Assembly (NCBI GenBank): GCA_013115135.1 | Contig: JABANP010000810.1 | Location: 1 to 16,503 of the forward strand | Length of the DNA stretch: 16,503 bases | DNA from: Perkinsus olseni | Taxonomy: Eukaryota > Perkinsozoa > Perkinsida > Perkinsidae | Direction: 5' to 3' | Shown here: piece by piece, positions 15,926-16,503 of the stretch | Layout of the letters: every line of letters begins with the position of its first letter | Numbering within the stretch: the first letter of the stretch is position 1 | Position numbers and translations under genes: made by a program | Notes under the pieces: model-generated | Databases searched by the model: none | The model's input: the letters and a program-made list of their open reading frames with translations, nothing else | Told to the model about the DNA's origin: nothing

Positions 15926-16503
15926 ATGGGACTTCGCTTCAACTGGCTCCACCGCAGCATCGTGTTGTTCGCTTACACTGCGGTGATGGTGCTATCTGAC
16001 TCGGTTACCCCGACGATGATCGGGGACCATCCCCCTGGTTGTAATGGTGGTAACGGCTTTCCAATACCCCCTCATCTTACGTCCATCGAGGTTCCTGCAT
16101 CTATTTGACGGGCGCAGTGAACCCCGACGAGGTCATACCCCTGGGTATTGGAATGCGTCTCCAATCCAATTTGCCTGGCGAAGAAGTAGGAGAGCACGGT
16201 ACGTTGGAGTTGCACTGGACCGTGGCAGATCCCGATGCCAAGCCGAATATTGATAGTACTGGTTATGTTCAGCTCAGCCTGGGTGATGACGAAGTCTACA
16301 TGCGATTAACTCTAACGTCGCCCCGTATCACCACTATGGTTATGACGGATGGAGCCCTATGAGCTTAGACTCTTATCTGCTCGCTCATTTCTACGATTCT
16401 GCCCCCGAGAATGCGTTTGTCTATACTCCGTCGTACCACATCAAGGGTCTTACTTCTACACATTCAGTCGAGCTCCACTCCTCTGAAGTGAAATCAGAAG
16501 CTG
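15926..16503 (+). pseudogene. F3: secreted-family copy with two frameshifts, cut by the window end
   Basis: The first ~55 codons equal F1 (signal peptide, PPGCNGG, PPHLTSIE) with one residue change. A missing G at about 16090 (GAGGTT versus GAGGGTT in F1) shifts the frame. A second one-base loss near 16331-16336 (CCACTATGG versus CCACCACTGG in F2) shifts it again. Between and after these points the family reading resumes without stops: ELHWTVADPDAKP, LGDDEVYMRL, then GYDGWSPMSLDSY and GLTSTHSVELHSSEVKSEA. Unlike F1 it runs straight from the F1-like 5' half into the F2-like 3' half. It could be a young pseudogene, or intact if the two indels are sequencing errors. Confidence 0.62.

Larger units (their letters stand above)
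13119..16503 (+). repeat. Tandem segmental duplication, copy 2
   Basis: Direct repeat of 9225-12582, cut by the window end. It lacks the 1,042 bp found at 11319-12360 of copy 1 and carries a 1.1 kb LTR element at 13786-14894. With both insertions removed the ancestral period is about 2.85 kb. Confidence 0.9.

Noticed and set aside
1..16503. CRISPR array, bacterial operon or bacterial mobile system
   Set aside because: Genes contain spliceosomal introns, there are no Shine-Dalgarno-spaced operons, and no spaced direct-repeat array. The only short tandem repeats are the AATTC tails, the 33-bp minisatellite and minor reiterations near 10640.

Overview
The window looks like nuclear DNA of a protist. 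Genes read cleanly only after removal of very short GT-AG introns (44, 45, 47, 53 and about 57 nt). One gene encodes an ALW-type (heptatricopeptide/octotricopeptide-like) helical repeat protein, a class abundant in alveolates. Several genes encode small secreted proteins that I cannot assign to any known family. Together these suggest an alveolate, most plausibly a perkinsid such as Perkinsus. That assignment is inference, because no rRNA, tRNA or spliced-leader gene is present to settle it.

Layout. Positions 1-2445 hold no intact gene; part resembles a decayed retroelement gag region. At 2447-3474 lie two head-to-tail copies of a ~0.5 kb retroposon in minus orientation, each with an (AATTC)n tail and bounded by the 10-mer GTAAGAATTC. 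A compact gene block follows: an RlmN-type radical-SAM RNA methyltransferase (3523-4793, two introns), a helical-repeat organellar RNA-binding candidate (5040-6307, one intron), an orphan ORF (6351-6689), a multi-exon secreted protein with three diverged internal repeats (6927-8320), and a small four-cysteine secreted protein (8739-9270, two introns).

From about 9225 to the window end the DNA is a direct tandem duplication, with copy 1 starting near 9225 and copy 2 near 13119. It carries a secreted-protein family with three members: F1 (10961-11346, lacking its C-terminal half), F2 (11947-12761, full length) and F3 (15926 to the window end, frameshifted). The copies differ by two large indels. 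Copy 1 has 1,042 extra bp that contain the F1 tail, a spacer and the F2 5' half. Copy 2 has a 1.1 kb non-autonomous LTR retrotransposon (13786-14894) with LTRs, primer-binding site, polypurine tract and a perfect 5-bp target duplication; copy 1 preserves the empty site.

The two housekeeping-type genes both fit RNA metabolism, probably in an organelle. The rest is a repeat-rich, fast-changing zone of secreted proteins. In F1 versus F3 the signal peptide and upstream DNA are almost identical while the mature part is heavily substituted, as expected for proteins under diversifying pressure. All homology calls come from reading motifs by eye; no database search was possible.
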